64,000 bases of DNA from Pseudogymnoascus destructans (taxonomy: Eukaryota; Ascomycota; Leotiomycetes; Thelebolales; Thelebolaceae), in NCBI RefSeq assembly GCF_001641265.1, contig NW_020167535.1, forward strand, positions 434,001 through 498,000. The letters run 5' to 3'. Under the pieces are notes generated by a model. It was not told where the DNA came from and ran no database searches. It saw only the letters and a program-made list of their open reading frames with translations. Position numbers and translations under genes: made by a program. Within the stretch, counting starts at the first letter, position 1. Each line of letters opens with the position of its first letter. Positions 20,185 to 31,852 of the stretch are shown piece after piece.

Positions 20185-21307
20185 ATGCACAACCTCACCA
20201 TCTCCTCACCCCCACAGCCTCGCAACACCACAAACACCCTCAAAATGGCAACTCGAGTCAACGGCGCCGTCAACGGGTCCTCCGCCGTCCCCAACGGCGT
20301 CCCCCAGCGCGAACCCACAATCCCCATCCTCCCCTCATCCCCCTCCTCTACCAGCACCAACTCACTCGCCCAAATCTCCCACGGCGGCCTCGGCCACCCC
20401 CCCTCCTTCTCCTCCCTATCCCCCACCCCCCCGTCCCTCACCGCATACGAGAAGCAATACTACCCCTCCCAACCCATCTCCCTCTCCGGCATCGCCTCCC
20501 GCGCCTTCCTGCTGGGCGCCCTGCTCTCCTTTTCCACCGCCCTCTCTCTCGTCCTCGCCCTACAGGGTTCGCCATTCTGGCGCCCACCGTTTTTTGCCGC
20601 GACGCTGGCGGTGTTCCATTTCTGCGAGTTTTGGACGACGGCGAGGTATAATACGAAGGCAGTGCAGGTGTCAAGTTTTTTGCTGAATCAGAATGGGAGT
20701 GCGTATACTATTGCGCATGCGGCGGCGTTGGCGGAGTCGACGGTTTCGTGTTTGCTCGCTGTGTATCCGCCGTCGACTTTTCTTCCGGGTTTTATGACGG
20801 CTTGGGCACTTCCTGCGCTCCCGGAGTGGGTGGGAACACTCACCCTTGCAACAGGGCTTGTTCTCGTTCCTCTCGGGCAGCTCGTGCGCAGCCTCGCTAT
20901 GGTACAGGCGGGTGGGAATTTCAACCACATTGTCCAAGCGCGAAAATCCTCCTCTCACCAGCTCGTTACCTCGGGGGTATACAGTCTCTCTCGGCATCCG
21001 AGCTACTTCGGCTTCTTCTGGTGGGGATTGGGCACGCAGCTTGTGCTGGGGAATGTGGTCTGTTTTGTGGGGTATGCCGTGGTGTTGTGGGTGTTTTTTA
21101 AGAGGAGAATTGCTGGTTAGTTGCTCTTATTTCCTTCTTTCTGTCCCCCTCCCATTTCCCTTCCATTTATAGATGTGTGTGTGAAGATGAGATTGGAGAG
21201 GTGCTAATTCCGTAACAGGAGAAGAGGAATATCTAGTCCGATTCTTTGGCCAGGAGTACTTCGACTACCGCATCCGCACCGCCGTCTGGATCCCCTTCAT
21301 ACGATGA
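20185..21307 (+). CDS. Protein-S-isoprenylcysteine O-methyltransferase (Ste14/ICMT)
   Basis: 339 aa from 20185, or 319 aa from the second in-frame ATG at 20245 (MATRVNG), which may be the true start. Exons 20185-21115 and 21219-21307. After a Ser/Pro-rich N-terminus come several membrane helices. The ICMT signature follows: VTSGVYSLSRHPSYFGFFWWGLGTQ near residue 265, and the C-terminal EEEYLVRFFGQEYFDYR across the intron, which forms the S-adenosylmethionine and isoprenyl-cysteine site. The enzyme methylates the C-terminus of farnesylated proteins such as Ras and a-factor in the ER. Without splicing the protein would lose the catalytic C-terminus. Confidence 0.93.
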
Positions 21308-21761
21308 CAGGTCACGCCTCGGCCTGCCAGGCAGCGAGCATTCCTGGACCTGGGATTCTAACCGCAGCAGCGGGCGTGTTTTCTGGTTTTAAAGGGGGGG
21401 GGTGCTCATACAGCGTTTTGGGTATGCGGGTGTTGTTTTTGGAGGGGTGGAAGGGGGAAGCTTAAGGGGACGTTGTCTTGATAGTATGCTGTATAACTCG
21501 CATATAAGAGCCCATTAATACAAATAATTTCTCATTCACATCCGCTTCCATGAAGAACAAAGCTTGCCTTTGCCTGCATAGACATATACATCACAGCGAT
21601 AGACACACACATCAACATATATGCTTTTCTGTCCATTCTGATTCCGTTTCGTCATGCATAATTGCGCCCGCCTGGTATACAAAGCCAGCTCCCGCCTCCA
21701 AAGAACCAAAAAAATATAGCAGCAAAAAGACTGTGTAGACTGTGTTTTCCTCCTCCTCTCC

Positions 21762-21809
21762 CACCAGCACCAGCACCAGCACCAGCACCAGCACCAGCAC
21801 CAGCACCAC
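21762..21809. repeat. CACCAG hexanucleotide microsatellite
   Basis: About eight CACCAG units in the 3' flank of the lectin gene (3' UTR on its strand). No function seen. Confidence 0.85.
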
Positions 21810-21859
21810 ATATCACCCCCCCTCCCCTTTGTGCAAACCCACCCCCTCCCATCACCCCT

Positions 21860-23112
21860 CTAAAAGCGATGAATCCTCTTATTCTGCGTCCTCCACGCCG
21901 TGTAACCCACATACCCGCCCCCCACCACCGCAAAGAAAGCAAACACCTTGAAGAAGAACCACCCCCACCCCCCACCCCCACTCTTCTTACTCACGCTCCC
22001 TAACTTCCCCTTATCCTTCTTTCCCAACTGTTCCTTCTGCGGCAGCGACGACGATGCGCCCACCGTATACAGATTCTTCGTCGTCACGCTCACGATATCG
22101 TGGTTATCGCTCAGCTCCCCCGTCTCAGCACTGAACCCCAGGTACGCGACAGAGGGCAGCATCGGGGGCTCCGTCTTCTCGAAACAGAGGATCCATTCAT
22201 CCTCCGCCTTGTACTGGAGGTCCAGGCGCAGTAACTTATCCTGGAAGTACTTCAGCCTCGCCTTGGTGGGGACCGAGGCGCCGCGAATTCCCCGAGCTGA
22301 GCAGCCGGCGTATTCGTTGGATTTGCCGTCGTGGGCTTTGTCGTAGGGAGTGGTGCCGTCGCCGATCATGGCCATGACGTAGGGAAAGATGGTGCCGGGG
22401 CGGTTGTTCTTGTAGGTGTCGATGAAGATTCCGAGGCCTTCGAAGTTGTCGGTTGAGCCGAAGACGGGGCCGGGGGTGATGCGTTGGCGGGTCAGCCACA
22501 TGGCCATGCCGTCGCCGTGGAGGTTGCCGGCGCCGTCGATGGTGAATTCGAATTCGATCTAAGGCGGGGTGTTAGAGGGGGGTTGTGGTGTGACGAGGTG
22601 GAGGGGGAGCTGAGTAGAACATACCTCCCAGTTCGTGGCGGTTAGGGGAACGCGCGACCAGATCCAGCCTTCCCTCGAGGGACGATCCGAAGTCAATCGC
22701 ACATATCTATCTCCAAATCAGCATACTGACACTCCACATGCCACCATTCCCATCATCCTATCCCCAGCGCAGAGAAGTAAGGCCACGTACTTATCAGTCC
22801 GTATAATCGTATCCCCTCCAAAATCCCACCACCGACTCTGCATATCGGTGTCCAGGTACGGCTGCGCAGCGTTAGTTCCCTCATCCCTCCCACCAATCGC
22901 TCATCTCCAAAAACGTACCGCGTTCAGTGAATGCGTGCGAAGCTATCGAAAGGTGTCAGTTACAGCTGTCTCAAGCTAGTTTCTAGCTAGATAGATGGGA
23001 TGCCACATACCGGAATCGACCGCACCTCCCCCAGCGGCTCAGCAGGCGTCGTCTTCTCGCCCATGACGCAGGCAGCAAGCCATGCCGCAGCGAGCGACGT
23101 CGAGAACCTCAT
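21860..23112 (-). CDS. L-type (legume-like) lectin cargo receptor, ERGIC-53/VIP36/Emp46 family
   Basis: 325-aa type I membrane protein; exons 23112-23011, 22942-22919, 22861-22791, 22706-22625 and 22558-21860. Signal peptide MRFSTSLAAAWLAACVMG is followed by a luminal L-type lectin domain: YLDTDMQSRWWDFGGDTII, the sugar and Ca2+ pocket DGAGNLHGDGMAMWLT, and GLGIFIDTYKN. The C-terminus has one membrane helix (FFKVFAFFAVVGGGYVGYTAW) and a short basic tail. Such lectins carry glycoproteins between ER and Golgi. No KKXX or FF exit signal is evident in the tail RTQNKRIHRF, although the terminal RF may serve. It shares a 490-bp divergent promoter with Tim13. Confidence 0.92.
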
Positions 23113-23605
23113 GACGCTTTCGCCGTCTCAGCAGCCTAGGTTCCGCTCGTGTCACAAAAGAAAGTCTAATAAAAACAAGAAAACAGCCCTGAGCGCAGAC
23201 AAATGCCAATGAATTGGTCGATCGCAGACCGACTCGAGGAAAATGTACTGGCGTGACGTGGGGGGTGAGTAAAGTGATTTCTGATATTCGGGGTAAGCTC
23301 ACCGAACAAGCTATATGACGCTTTCTTCCCACGCGATACCTGGCCTCTCTGATCTGAGAGTTGGGTCTAGGGTCGGCGGTTGGCGGTTGGCGGTTGGCGT
23401 GGGTTGCGGGCGCACTGACCGCGGCTACGCATCATTGGTATGGAAACAATTCTTTTGGCTCGCTCCAGGCTGGGATTGATGTGTGTACCTGTTTAGATAT
23501 CTACAAACACACAGTTACTACAGCTTCAACGATTACTACGAACCCAACTTAGACTTCAATTACGTCTAATACTATAATTACACCCGTAATACACATTCAT
23601 TCATC

Positions 23606-24056
23606 ATGTCAATCGATAACGTCGGAGCCTCGCTGGGTATCTCGGGCTCAGACCCGAAGACGGCGTTGATGAACCAAGTTCGTCAAGAAGCCGCATTGAA
23701 CAACGCCAGGCAGCTGATTGAGGTATGTCCATTTCCATTCCCTCCCTCTCCTCCCTCCCTCCCCTCATCCCATCCTCCTCCCCCAATCCCCAATCCCCAA
23801 CCTCCCCCGGGAACACAGCTAACCCAACCCCCCCAACCAGAAACTCAACGAACACTGCTTCGCCAAATGCATCCCCAAGCCCGGCTCCTCCTTCAGCAGC
23901 GGCGAGCAGCAGTGCTTCACACAGTGCATGGAGAAATACATGTCAGCCTGGAACACGGTTAGCCAGCAGTATATCGCGCGGGTGCAGCAGGAGGGCGCGA
24001 GGGGGGCTGGTGGGGGGGGGTGTTTTAGATGGGGGTTTTGTGCCCTGGGGGATTGA
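23606..24056 (+). CDS. TIM13: Mitochondrial import inner membrane translocase subunit Tim13
   Basis: Small Tim chaperone of the intermembrane space; exons 23606-23722 and 23841-24056. The twin CX3C motif is clear: CFAKC and CFTQC, separated by a Pro/Ser loop (IPKPGSSFSSGEQQ). It pairs with Tim8 to ferry hydrophobic precursors to TIM22. The tail after QQEGARGAGG is read through a 9-bp G run (24012-24020); one more G would end the protein in GVF-stop instead of the present Cys/Trp-containing tail, so the last dozen residues are doubtful. Confidence 0.93.
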
Positions 24057-24391
24057 ATGGGGGCGAGGAACGATGGGGAGTGTATTATTACCAAACGATT
24101 GATGGGTGTATGATTGAGAGGGGGAGGGGGGCAGGGTGTTGTACAATATGATGGCAGATGGGGGACGGAGGCAGATACACTAGATGTGTGTGAAAATCTC
24201 CAGATACAAGAAAGGGTGGGATCAATAGATTGATTGTAACGCCATGGTATCTAACGCCGCAGATGTGATGTACATAATAACAGCACCATTGCCTGTATTC
24301 CTACCCACTGGTGTTTGCCAGCCCACCACACTTTTCCCCTCAACCTAACACTTTCCAACTAGCAACCTATATTCATACACCCCACCCAAAA

Positions 24392-26674
24392 CTATCTAGC
24401 ACGCGTATACTTCCCCTTCCTCTGCTCCATCTGCAAACTCTCCTGCTGACTCGGCAACGGCCCCCGCTTCCTCACACCCGCACCCGCCTCCTCAGCACTC
24501 TGGGCCGCAAAACCCGGTATCGGCGGCGGTGCGTTTCCCAGCCCAGGAGGAAGTCCCGGCATACCTGCCATCCCCGGTGGAGGCGGTGGGAATCCAGGCG
24601 GGAGTGTGAATCCCGGTGGTAACAAACCGGGTGGAAGGATTCCGGGAGGGGGAGGTGGGAATTGCCCACCCTGTCCTGGGGGAGGTGGAGGTGGAATACC
24701 GGCTTTCTTCATCATAGCTGTGAGTGTAGCGAGATCGGGGGGGTTATTCGGGTCCATCGGCGGGGGCGGTGGGAGGTTGCCGCTTAGTCCCGGTAGACCA
24801 GAGAGGTTAAATGGTAGCTGGGGAGGAGGCGCGACGGCGCCCATGCCGGGGATCATGGGTTGGGATCCGGGAAGTGGTAGGCCGGGAATACCTGGGAGTC
24901 CAGGGATCTTCGCGGGCATCTTCTGATCCTCTAGTCCGTCCATCTCATCTTCCATCTCCTGTTCCTCGTCCTCCTGGCGCTTCTGCCTCCAGTGCCTGCG
25001 ATCCCACGTCCCCTCCGCCTCAGCAGCCGCTTCGCCGATATGGTAACGGTCTTTGAAGACTGTAGAGTCGCCGGGGCGCGCGCGCGTCCAGAAGCGTGTG
25101 AGGCGGTCGTTGGAGCCGGAGGCGAGGATGTGGCCGAGCGGGTGCCAGTCGAGGGACCAGATGGCGAAGTCGTGGGCGAAGGGGATTTTGTGGGCGGGGT
25201 GGATGGTTTGCGAGGGGGCTGTGGCGGGGTCGGGACTGTCGCAGACGGCGGTGGATGGCATGGTGCCGGCGGGTGTATGGGGTTCATCGAGGAGGTAATG
25301 GAAGAGGGAGCCGTCGGAGCCGCCGGTGCTTAGAAGGTTGGAGTGGATTGGATGCCAGGTTATGGTTGAGATGTCTTTTTCGTGGCCTTTGAGGAGACAG
25401 ATGTCGCGCATCATTCTTAGGTCGAAGACGCGTGCTGTTTGGTCTCGTGCGGAGGTGGCGAGACATAATCCACGCACCCGTTCGAATAGGGTCTTGGTGA
25501 TGGTGTTCTTGTGGCCGTGTAGGGTGGTTAGGCAGCGGCTTGTTCGAGGATCCCATAGCTTCACTAAATGATCTTTGGACCCCGAGACGATCAGGCCCTT
25601 AGTTGGGTGCCAGTCGACGCTCTTGGCGTCCCATCCGTGGCCCGTAATTGTCGATTCTTCAACTCCCCCTGCAAAATCGAAGATCTTAAGAGTTGAGTCG
25701 TCTGAAGCCGTGACAAACTTGGAATCGTTGGGGCTGAACGCCATATCTCTGATGGGGTCGCCGTGGCCCTGGATAACTTTGACATTGTTGAAGTTGGGCT
25801 GCCAGTATTTGATGATACCGTCGTGGTCTGCCGAGATCAGCCAGTCGCCGTTGTGTGAGTACGAAAGCGCTCTGATGGCAACATCGTGAGCCTGTTGGAT
25901 GGTCTCGAAGTTGAAGCCCGTGCCGTTCCATAGCGTGAATTCACCGCTACTGGATGCTGTCAACAGCCTGCGGCCTTCCGGCGTCCAGCGCACAACGTTC
26001 ACTGGATGCTTGATTTTGTTAAGGGAAGAATGTAAATGATGAGCGGGTATGGTATCAGCAGCCTTGTCTATCCTGGCAAGGGGAGGAAGCATCTGAGACA
26101 GGAATTAGCATGTGTCAGGTGTCTAGACAACGGATTGTTGATGCAACGGGTACTCACATCGACGATGTAGCTGGGACTCGGCCTCTCCATCTCTCCTTGG
26201 AGGCGTGCCTTGTAGCGCGGCTGGCGATTCTGCATCCAATGGACCATCGTCGCGCCGTAGTCTGTGACGGGGCCTGGGTTGCTTTGTTAGTTTGATGTTG
26301 ATGGTAACAGAGGAAGACCTGCGACGTAGAGAGTAGACACAAGTCTGAAGCAAAACTCGATGCCCTCGAGGAAGATGTGCGCATAGTCAAGGACAAAAGA
26401 TGGCAGCATGCAGGTACGGCGCATGGATGAGAACCGAAAAGGAAGGCATATAGATGGTTGAATTGAGAATCGCTGGTAACTCACGTCGTCCACGTCCTCT
26501 CCCAAAGCCACCAGCTTCATAGCCACCACCTCCTTCACCTCCACCGCCTCCGCCTCCGCCTCTCCCTCCTCCTCCTCCTCCTCCTCCTCCTCCTCCTCCT
26601 CCTCCTCCTCCTCCTCCTCCTCCTCCTCCTCCGCCAGTTCCATAGTCACGCTCCCCACGCTGTTCGTAAGCCAT
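24392..26674 (-). CDS. Polyadenylation factor subunit 2 (Pfs2/WDR33), seven WD repeats
   Basis: 668-aa subunit of the cleavage and polyadenylation factor; exons 26674-26485, 26273-26158 and 26092-24392. Exon 1 is Tyr/Gly-rich, with about 24 consecutive Gly encoded by a GGA repeat (plus-strand CTC). Exon 2 has RPVTDYGATMVHWMQNRQPRYK, diagnostic for Pfs2/WDR33. Seven WD40 repeats follow (residues about 110-400), beginning HPVNVVRWTPEGRRLLTASSSGEFTLW. The C-terminus is Pro/Gly-rich (PPPPPPGQGG, LPPGFTLPPGFP), unlike yeast Pfs2 but as in WDR33. The propeller binds the poly(A) signal with Yth1/CPSF30. The first intron (211 bp) is long for this locus. It is divergent from the DGAT gene. Confidence 0.93.
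26562..26633. repeat. CTC/GGA trinucleotide microsatellite in PFS2 exon 1
   Basis: About 23 CTC units (GGA on the gene strand) encoding the poly-glycine tract; probably length-variable between strains. Confidence 0.9.
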
Positions 26675-27394
26675 GGTGATTTAAGTCGTCGTCGTGGTTA
26701 CTACCGCATGGCTGGCCAGAACGGAGCTTCTCTATCCTCTGATTCACGCTCCTCGGACGAAGCTGGCCTGTTTGAAGTAGTCGATTCCCTTTGACGCAAT
26801 CTATATATATATAGTTTATGGCTGTCGAGGTCGTTCGAGACAAGGCCGGAACGGAACAACATACCAGCGGAGACGACAAGGTATAGCGGAAGTACCTGTG
26901 TCGGGAGTTACTAAATTATACAATTTTCACACGTTGGACAAGCTACAAAAAGGTAATGCCAAGGTATCGCGGTACAAGAATACCTCCAACATACATGCAT
27001 TGAAACAATCCAAGTATGGTTTTATATGGTAAACACCGTATCCATCTAGCTACCTGCATACGCCATCTATCTCACTTATTTCGACTGTTTCGGTTTCTTG
27101 CATAATCGGTTTTCTGTACATGATGCAGGAAAACCGCAGGAAACAAGCATACGACGGGCGAAAAGGCCCATTCCCCATGTCCGTGTTTACTTATCCCATC
27201 CCCACCTTCGCCTTCCCCCTCCTTCCCCACTCCTTCTCCAATTCGATATCCTTCCTATCTCTCCCGATCCTTGATCCTTCCCTCGAGTCTAGATGTTCTA
27301 TTTTCTAAAATAAAAGGCTCATAAAGACCGTCGATGATCTCTGCCCGTCGTATATATACTACATATACATGGCCCGTCAAAACACAGCTTTGAT
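26675..27394. promoter_or_regulatory. Divergent promoter region PFS2/DGAT
   Basis: 720-bp AT-rich spacer between two divergent starts; a CT-rich tract lies at 27,205-27,290, a common feature upstream of fungal transcription starts. TATATATATA occurs at 26,803-26,812 and TATATATAC at 27,350-27,359. No gene seen. Confidence 0.5.
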
Positions 27395-29072
27395 ATGAAA
27401 ACCCCCCCCCACGAGCCGACAATGGCCACAGCTGTAGATACCAGGACCGTCAACTCGACCCTCACCCAACGATCAGCTCCTTCCAATGGCCGCGCTCAGA
27501 GTGCCCAGACGCCAATCAACTCGGCCAATGTGTCAGGCATCGATGTGCCAGAGGTCAGTCGTCGTCTGCGCATAAAGAAGAAATACAGGCATGTGGCAGC
27601 CGTCCACTCGCGGCCCCAGAACACCGTCCTCAGCCATGACGCAGCCGAGATCCCCAGTTTCCTCGGATTCCGAAATCTGATGGTGATCCTGCTTGGTGAG
27701 TGATCCTGCTGCGGGAGAAGCCATGGAGGACCTATCTTATAGCCTGTGTCACAGTCGTTGGAAACCTGCGCTTGATGATTGAAAACTTCAACAAGGTATG
27801 TATGCCCGTCTCCAGCAGCAAAATGATAAGCGCTGACCACCCACACAGTACGGAGTTCTCATATGCCTACGATGCCACAACTACAAACGACACGACGTCT
27901 TCATCGGCGCCACGCTCCTCCTCATAATCCCCTGCCACCTCTTCGCCGCCTACATCATCGAGCTCGCCGCCGCCAAGCACGCCAAATCGCAACTCGCAGC
28001 AAGCAATAACCGCTCCGGCGCCGAGACACCCACCCCCACCGAAGCCGAGCGCAAGAAGTTCAACACGGCCTGGGAGCTGATCGCCTGGCTACACGGCCTC
28101 AACGCAACCCTCTGCCTCCTCATCACCTCCGTCGTTGTGTACTACTACATCCACCACCCCCTCATCGGAACCCTCTCCGAAGTCCACGCCATCATCGTCT
28201 GGCTCAAGACCGCCTCCTACGCCTTTACCAACCGCGACCTGCGCCACGCCTACCTCCACCCCTCCAAGCGCGTCGAAGACGCCCTACCAGATATCTACGC
28301 GCAGTGCCCATACCCCAAGAACATCTCCCTCTCAAACCTAACCTACTTCTGGTGGGCGCCCACCCTCGTCTACCAACCCGTCTACCCCCGCTCCCCCCGC
28401 ATCCGCTGGTCCTTCGTCGCCAAACGTCTCGCCGAAGTCTTCGGCCTATCCGTCTTCATCTGGGTAGCAAGCGCCCAATACGCCGCCCCCCTCCTCCGCA
28501 ACTCCCTCGACAAAATGGCTTCTCTAGAACTAATCTCCATCCTCGAGCGCCTCATGAAACTCTCCACCATCTCCCTCGTCGTATGGCTTGGCGGCTTCTT
28601 CGCCCTCTTCCAATCCTTCCTCAACGCCCTCGCCGAGCTCACCCGCTTCGGCGACCGCGACTTCTACAGCGACTGGTGGAACAGCGACAGCGTCGGCGCA
28701 TACTGGCGCACCTGGAATAAACCCGTCTACCAATTCATGAGGCGGCACGTCTTCTCGCCCCTCATCGGGCGCGGATGGTCGCCCTGGGCTGCGTCGGTGG
28801 CGGTGTTCGTCCTCTCGGCGGTACTGCATGAGCTCCTCGTGGGCGTGCCAACGCATAATATCATTGGCGTGGCGGCTCTGGGGATGCTGGCGCAGTTGCC
28901 GCTTATTAAGCTCACGGCGCCGTTTGAGAAAGCGGGGGGGCATTATGGGAAGTTGGTGGGGAATACGGTGTTTTGGGTTAGTTTTGTACTGATTGGGCAG
29001 CCGCTGGCGGCGTTGTTGTATTTTTTTGCGTGGGAGGCCAAGTATGGGAGTCATTTGAAGGGGAGGGTGTGA
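27395..29072 (+). CDS. Diacylglycerol/sterol O-acyltransferase of the MBOAT family (DGAT1-like)
   Basis: 521 aa from 27395, or 512 aa from MATAVDTRT at 27422; exons 27395-27695, 27755-27795 (41 bp) and 27849-29072. Multi-spanning ER enzyme making triacylglycerol from diacylglycerol and acyl-CoA. DGAT1-type motifs: NLRLMIENFNKYG in the first helices, FYSDWWNS near residue 384 (acyl-CoA site, FYxDWWN), and the catalytic His of LHELLVGVPTHN near 440. The FYxDWWN form separates DGAT1/ARE enzymes from other MBOATs. The N-terminus is Ser/Thr-rich and cytosolic. Sterol acyltransferase activity cannot be excluded. Confidence 0.92.
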
Positions 29073-29453
29073 ATGGCTAGAGACTCGTACTCTGGATATA
29101 ATAGCATGGATGAGAGGGTGGTAGAGTGTAGCGATTCTCTTTTAGGATATAGAGTTACGGGAAAGGGGTTGTTAATATGGGAGGCTGGCTTTTGATTATT
29201 TAGTAACACATGGGAAACATGTGGCTTTTCACAAACAAATGTGGATGGTATAAATCTCTATTCCAAGGCCGGAACTATCCATCTAGCTCAGTCAGCCAAT
29301 AGCCAATGTAAATGTAATTGCTATGCAAGAATGTAACGCCCTCCCCCCAAACACCACACCCAATCCCTTCCCCTCCCTACATCAAAATCCAAGCACTCGC
29401 TCCATATCAAATCCATATTCCCCCAAAAATAACTCCCATCTCCCACCACCCCC
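29073..29453. other. Convergent spacer DGAT/ENT
   Basis: 3' flanks of two convergent genes; C-rich toward 29,340-29,450. Nothing else seen. Confidence 0.5.
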
Positions 29454-30880
29454 TCACACAGCAGCAAAACTCAGCAAACTCCCCGCCGTCAACCCCGCCA
29501 CAAGATTAAACCCCATAAACGCCCCCGCCGCCTCCCTCTCCTCCTCCCCCACCGCCCCCGTCGCCCCCATCATCGCACTACTCGCCAGCCAGCCATTCGT
29601 CAGCCCAAACCCCAACTGCACGATCAGCAAATAGAATAAATCGCTCTGCACCCACGCCCCGCGGCCCGAGACGTTGCTCAGTGCGTAGAGGGGAAGGAAG
29701 ATGGCGCGCGCAAGCGAGACGGCGAAGAGAGAGCGTGGACGAGCGGGGAGGGAGGAGGTGAAGAGAGTTGATAGTCGACCGAGCAGGTCCCCCGTATTCC
29801 AGATCAGGAAAGCGAGGGGGATGAAGATGGGAGCGTGTAAGTACCGCGGCATAGGAGCGGGGTGCACGCTGGTGATCTGCGCGGTGTAGACGGGAAAGAA
29901 CATGGTGAGCGTGAAGCAGAGGAAGATGGATGCAGAGTAGAAGGGGAGTTGGCGGTAGAGGGTTGGCATGGACATTACTTTCCTCGCTGGCGCGGAGGGG
30001 GTGGGTGAGGTAGGCGTTGGGGTGTGGCGGCGCGCGAGGGGGGTGAATAACACGAGGGTGAGGACGGCGACGAAGGTGGCGGTGAGGAAGTACATGAATG
30101 CTGATGTTGAGGAGGTTTGGGGGGGGGGGACGGCGGGGGGTGTGTTGTCGGTGGATGAGGGTGACTCCTCGGGGACGGCGAGGACGGAGACGATTTGTGC
30201 GATGCTGGGGAGGACGCCGGCGACTGCTTGGCCGGTCATGATGGCTTGCATGTAACTCGGATGCGCGAACGTAGCCACAAACGCAAGCGCCCCGTTCTGG
30301 AGCAGCCCCGTCGCTGTGCTGGTCGCCAAGACGGTGGCGAGGAGGAAGGCGAAGTACACCCCTGGAGACACAGTGACGAAGAAGATGGTTGATAAGGCGA
30401 GGATTGTGAAGACGACTATGTCGATTATGAGAGCGAGGATGATGCGGCGGGGGTAGGACGCGCCGGCTTGCAGGTTCGTGAGGAGGAACATGGATGCCAA
30501 GTTGGCGGTGGTGGCGACGGTGAGGATGGAGGATTGGTAGTTGGCGAGGATCCAGGGGTTGCCTTGGAAACGGGTCGCGAAGTAGGTGGCGGCGGCTAGG
30601 AACATGTTCCTACACAGAGATGTCAGTCAGTGATGTGGTCACGGAACGCGGGTAGAATTGATGAGGCTTACCATGCCCACAGCATCGCGACTCCAAGGAT
30701 CAGGAACACACTGTACTCCACCCACGAGAACGGCTTCTCTTCCAGCGCCAGTGCCTCTTGTAGGGTTATATCATCGGCTCCTCCCTCCTCATCCTCCCTC
30801 CCGACAAGCTGTTCATACTCATCCCCCCGCACCTTCTGACTCCTCAGCGCCGCCCGAAGGCGTTCAATGACAGCGTTCAT
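29454..30880 (-). CDS. Equilibrative nucleoside transporter (ENT/SLC29, Fun26-like)
   Basis: 454-aa membrane protein; exons 30880-30672 and 30609-29454 join at a Trp codon. A 50-residue acidic N-terminus precedes helix 1 (EYSVFLILGVAMLWAWNMFLAAATYF), which contains the conserved WN-x-F sequence of ENTs. About eleven helices follow, with a polar loop (PEESPSSTDNTPPAVPPPQ) between helices 6 and 7 as is usual. The last helices include YLHAPIFIPLAFLIWNTGDLLGR, matching the ENT family FxxFNxxDxxGR-type motif. Vacuolar localisation, as in yeast Fun26, is inferred from the acidic N-terminus. The first ATG at 30880 is favoured. Confidence 0.9.
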
Positions 30881-31852
30881 GACGGACAAGGTAGACCGAT
30901 TCGGCCTCTCAAAGCTTCACCAATGTATCATAAACTCGTACCCTTTCCAAAACCACAGATCCAAAACGTGGTGGTGGTGGTAGATGTAGGAAATGGGTGA
31001 ATTGTTGTGTTGCTGGAGTCACAGGGTGAACCGCAATTCACCTGGCTGGATGGCTAAAGGCACGCCCTCGCCTATCCATACCCTATCGCCCCCCCCCCAG
31101 CCGCCCCACCACGCGCCACTCGCCGGGCCATCCCGCATAGGCGCGTCAACCGCTATCTCCCCTGTAAATATCACGATGAGGCACGTGATCTATAAGTATC
31201 ATAAAGACTTCGAATTACCCCATTTTTCTCTACAAGCCGGAACCAGCCACGAGCGACCTCTGGATCTTCGCATAGGGCCCTCTAGTAGTCGTATTCCGAC
31301 TTCTCACGTACTATACAGTGCGGGCTTGTATTGGCCGTCTGGTCATGGGTCTGCGTTTCCTCCCTATAGATAGAGCGTGACGGTATGGAAGGAAGTGGTG
31401 GTTCACACAATCACAATAAAAAGAGCAAAGTTTTGCAAGAGGGAATCTCTTCTATTCCCGCCATCTCCTCCTGTGTGTAGCTACACTAAATATCGTGCCA
31501 AATCCATCGTCCTTCCCCTATCCCGCTCATGGCAACTCATCTACCCCATGCCGACATCTATAAGTACCCCCTCCGCCACTCTACACCCATCCCCAGTCCA
31601 TATACTCCTCGGCCCGCTACATTTCCCCCACCAATTCCCTCAAAATCGGAACACAACCCCCCCAATGCGCCAGCCTACCCCACAAATATACCAGTTAACT
31701 CAAAAGGAATCCCTGAAAAGGGTCGTCGTATCAGCAGGGCATCCATTGCCCCCGCCTCGCTGAACGCTAAAACTGCGTCTTGCTCCCCCCCAAAAAACAG
31801 CCCAAAAAATACATCAAAGAAAAATGTTTCAGTCGTCAAGTCCCACCCAACT
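30881..31852. other. Intergenic region upstream of ENT, downstream of the Arf-GEF
   Basis: 972 bp with no supported gene. A CACGTG site lies at 31,184; the right half is C-rich, probably the 3' UTR of the Arf-GEF. A GGTGGTGGTGGT tract lies at 30,970. Confidence 0.5.
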
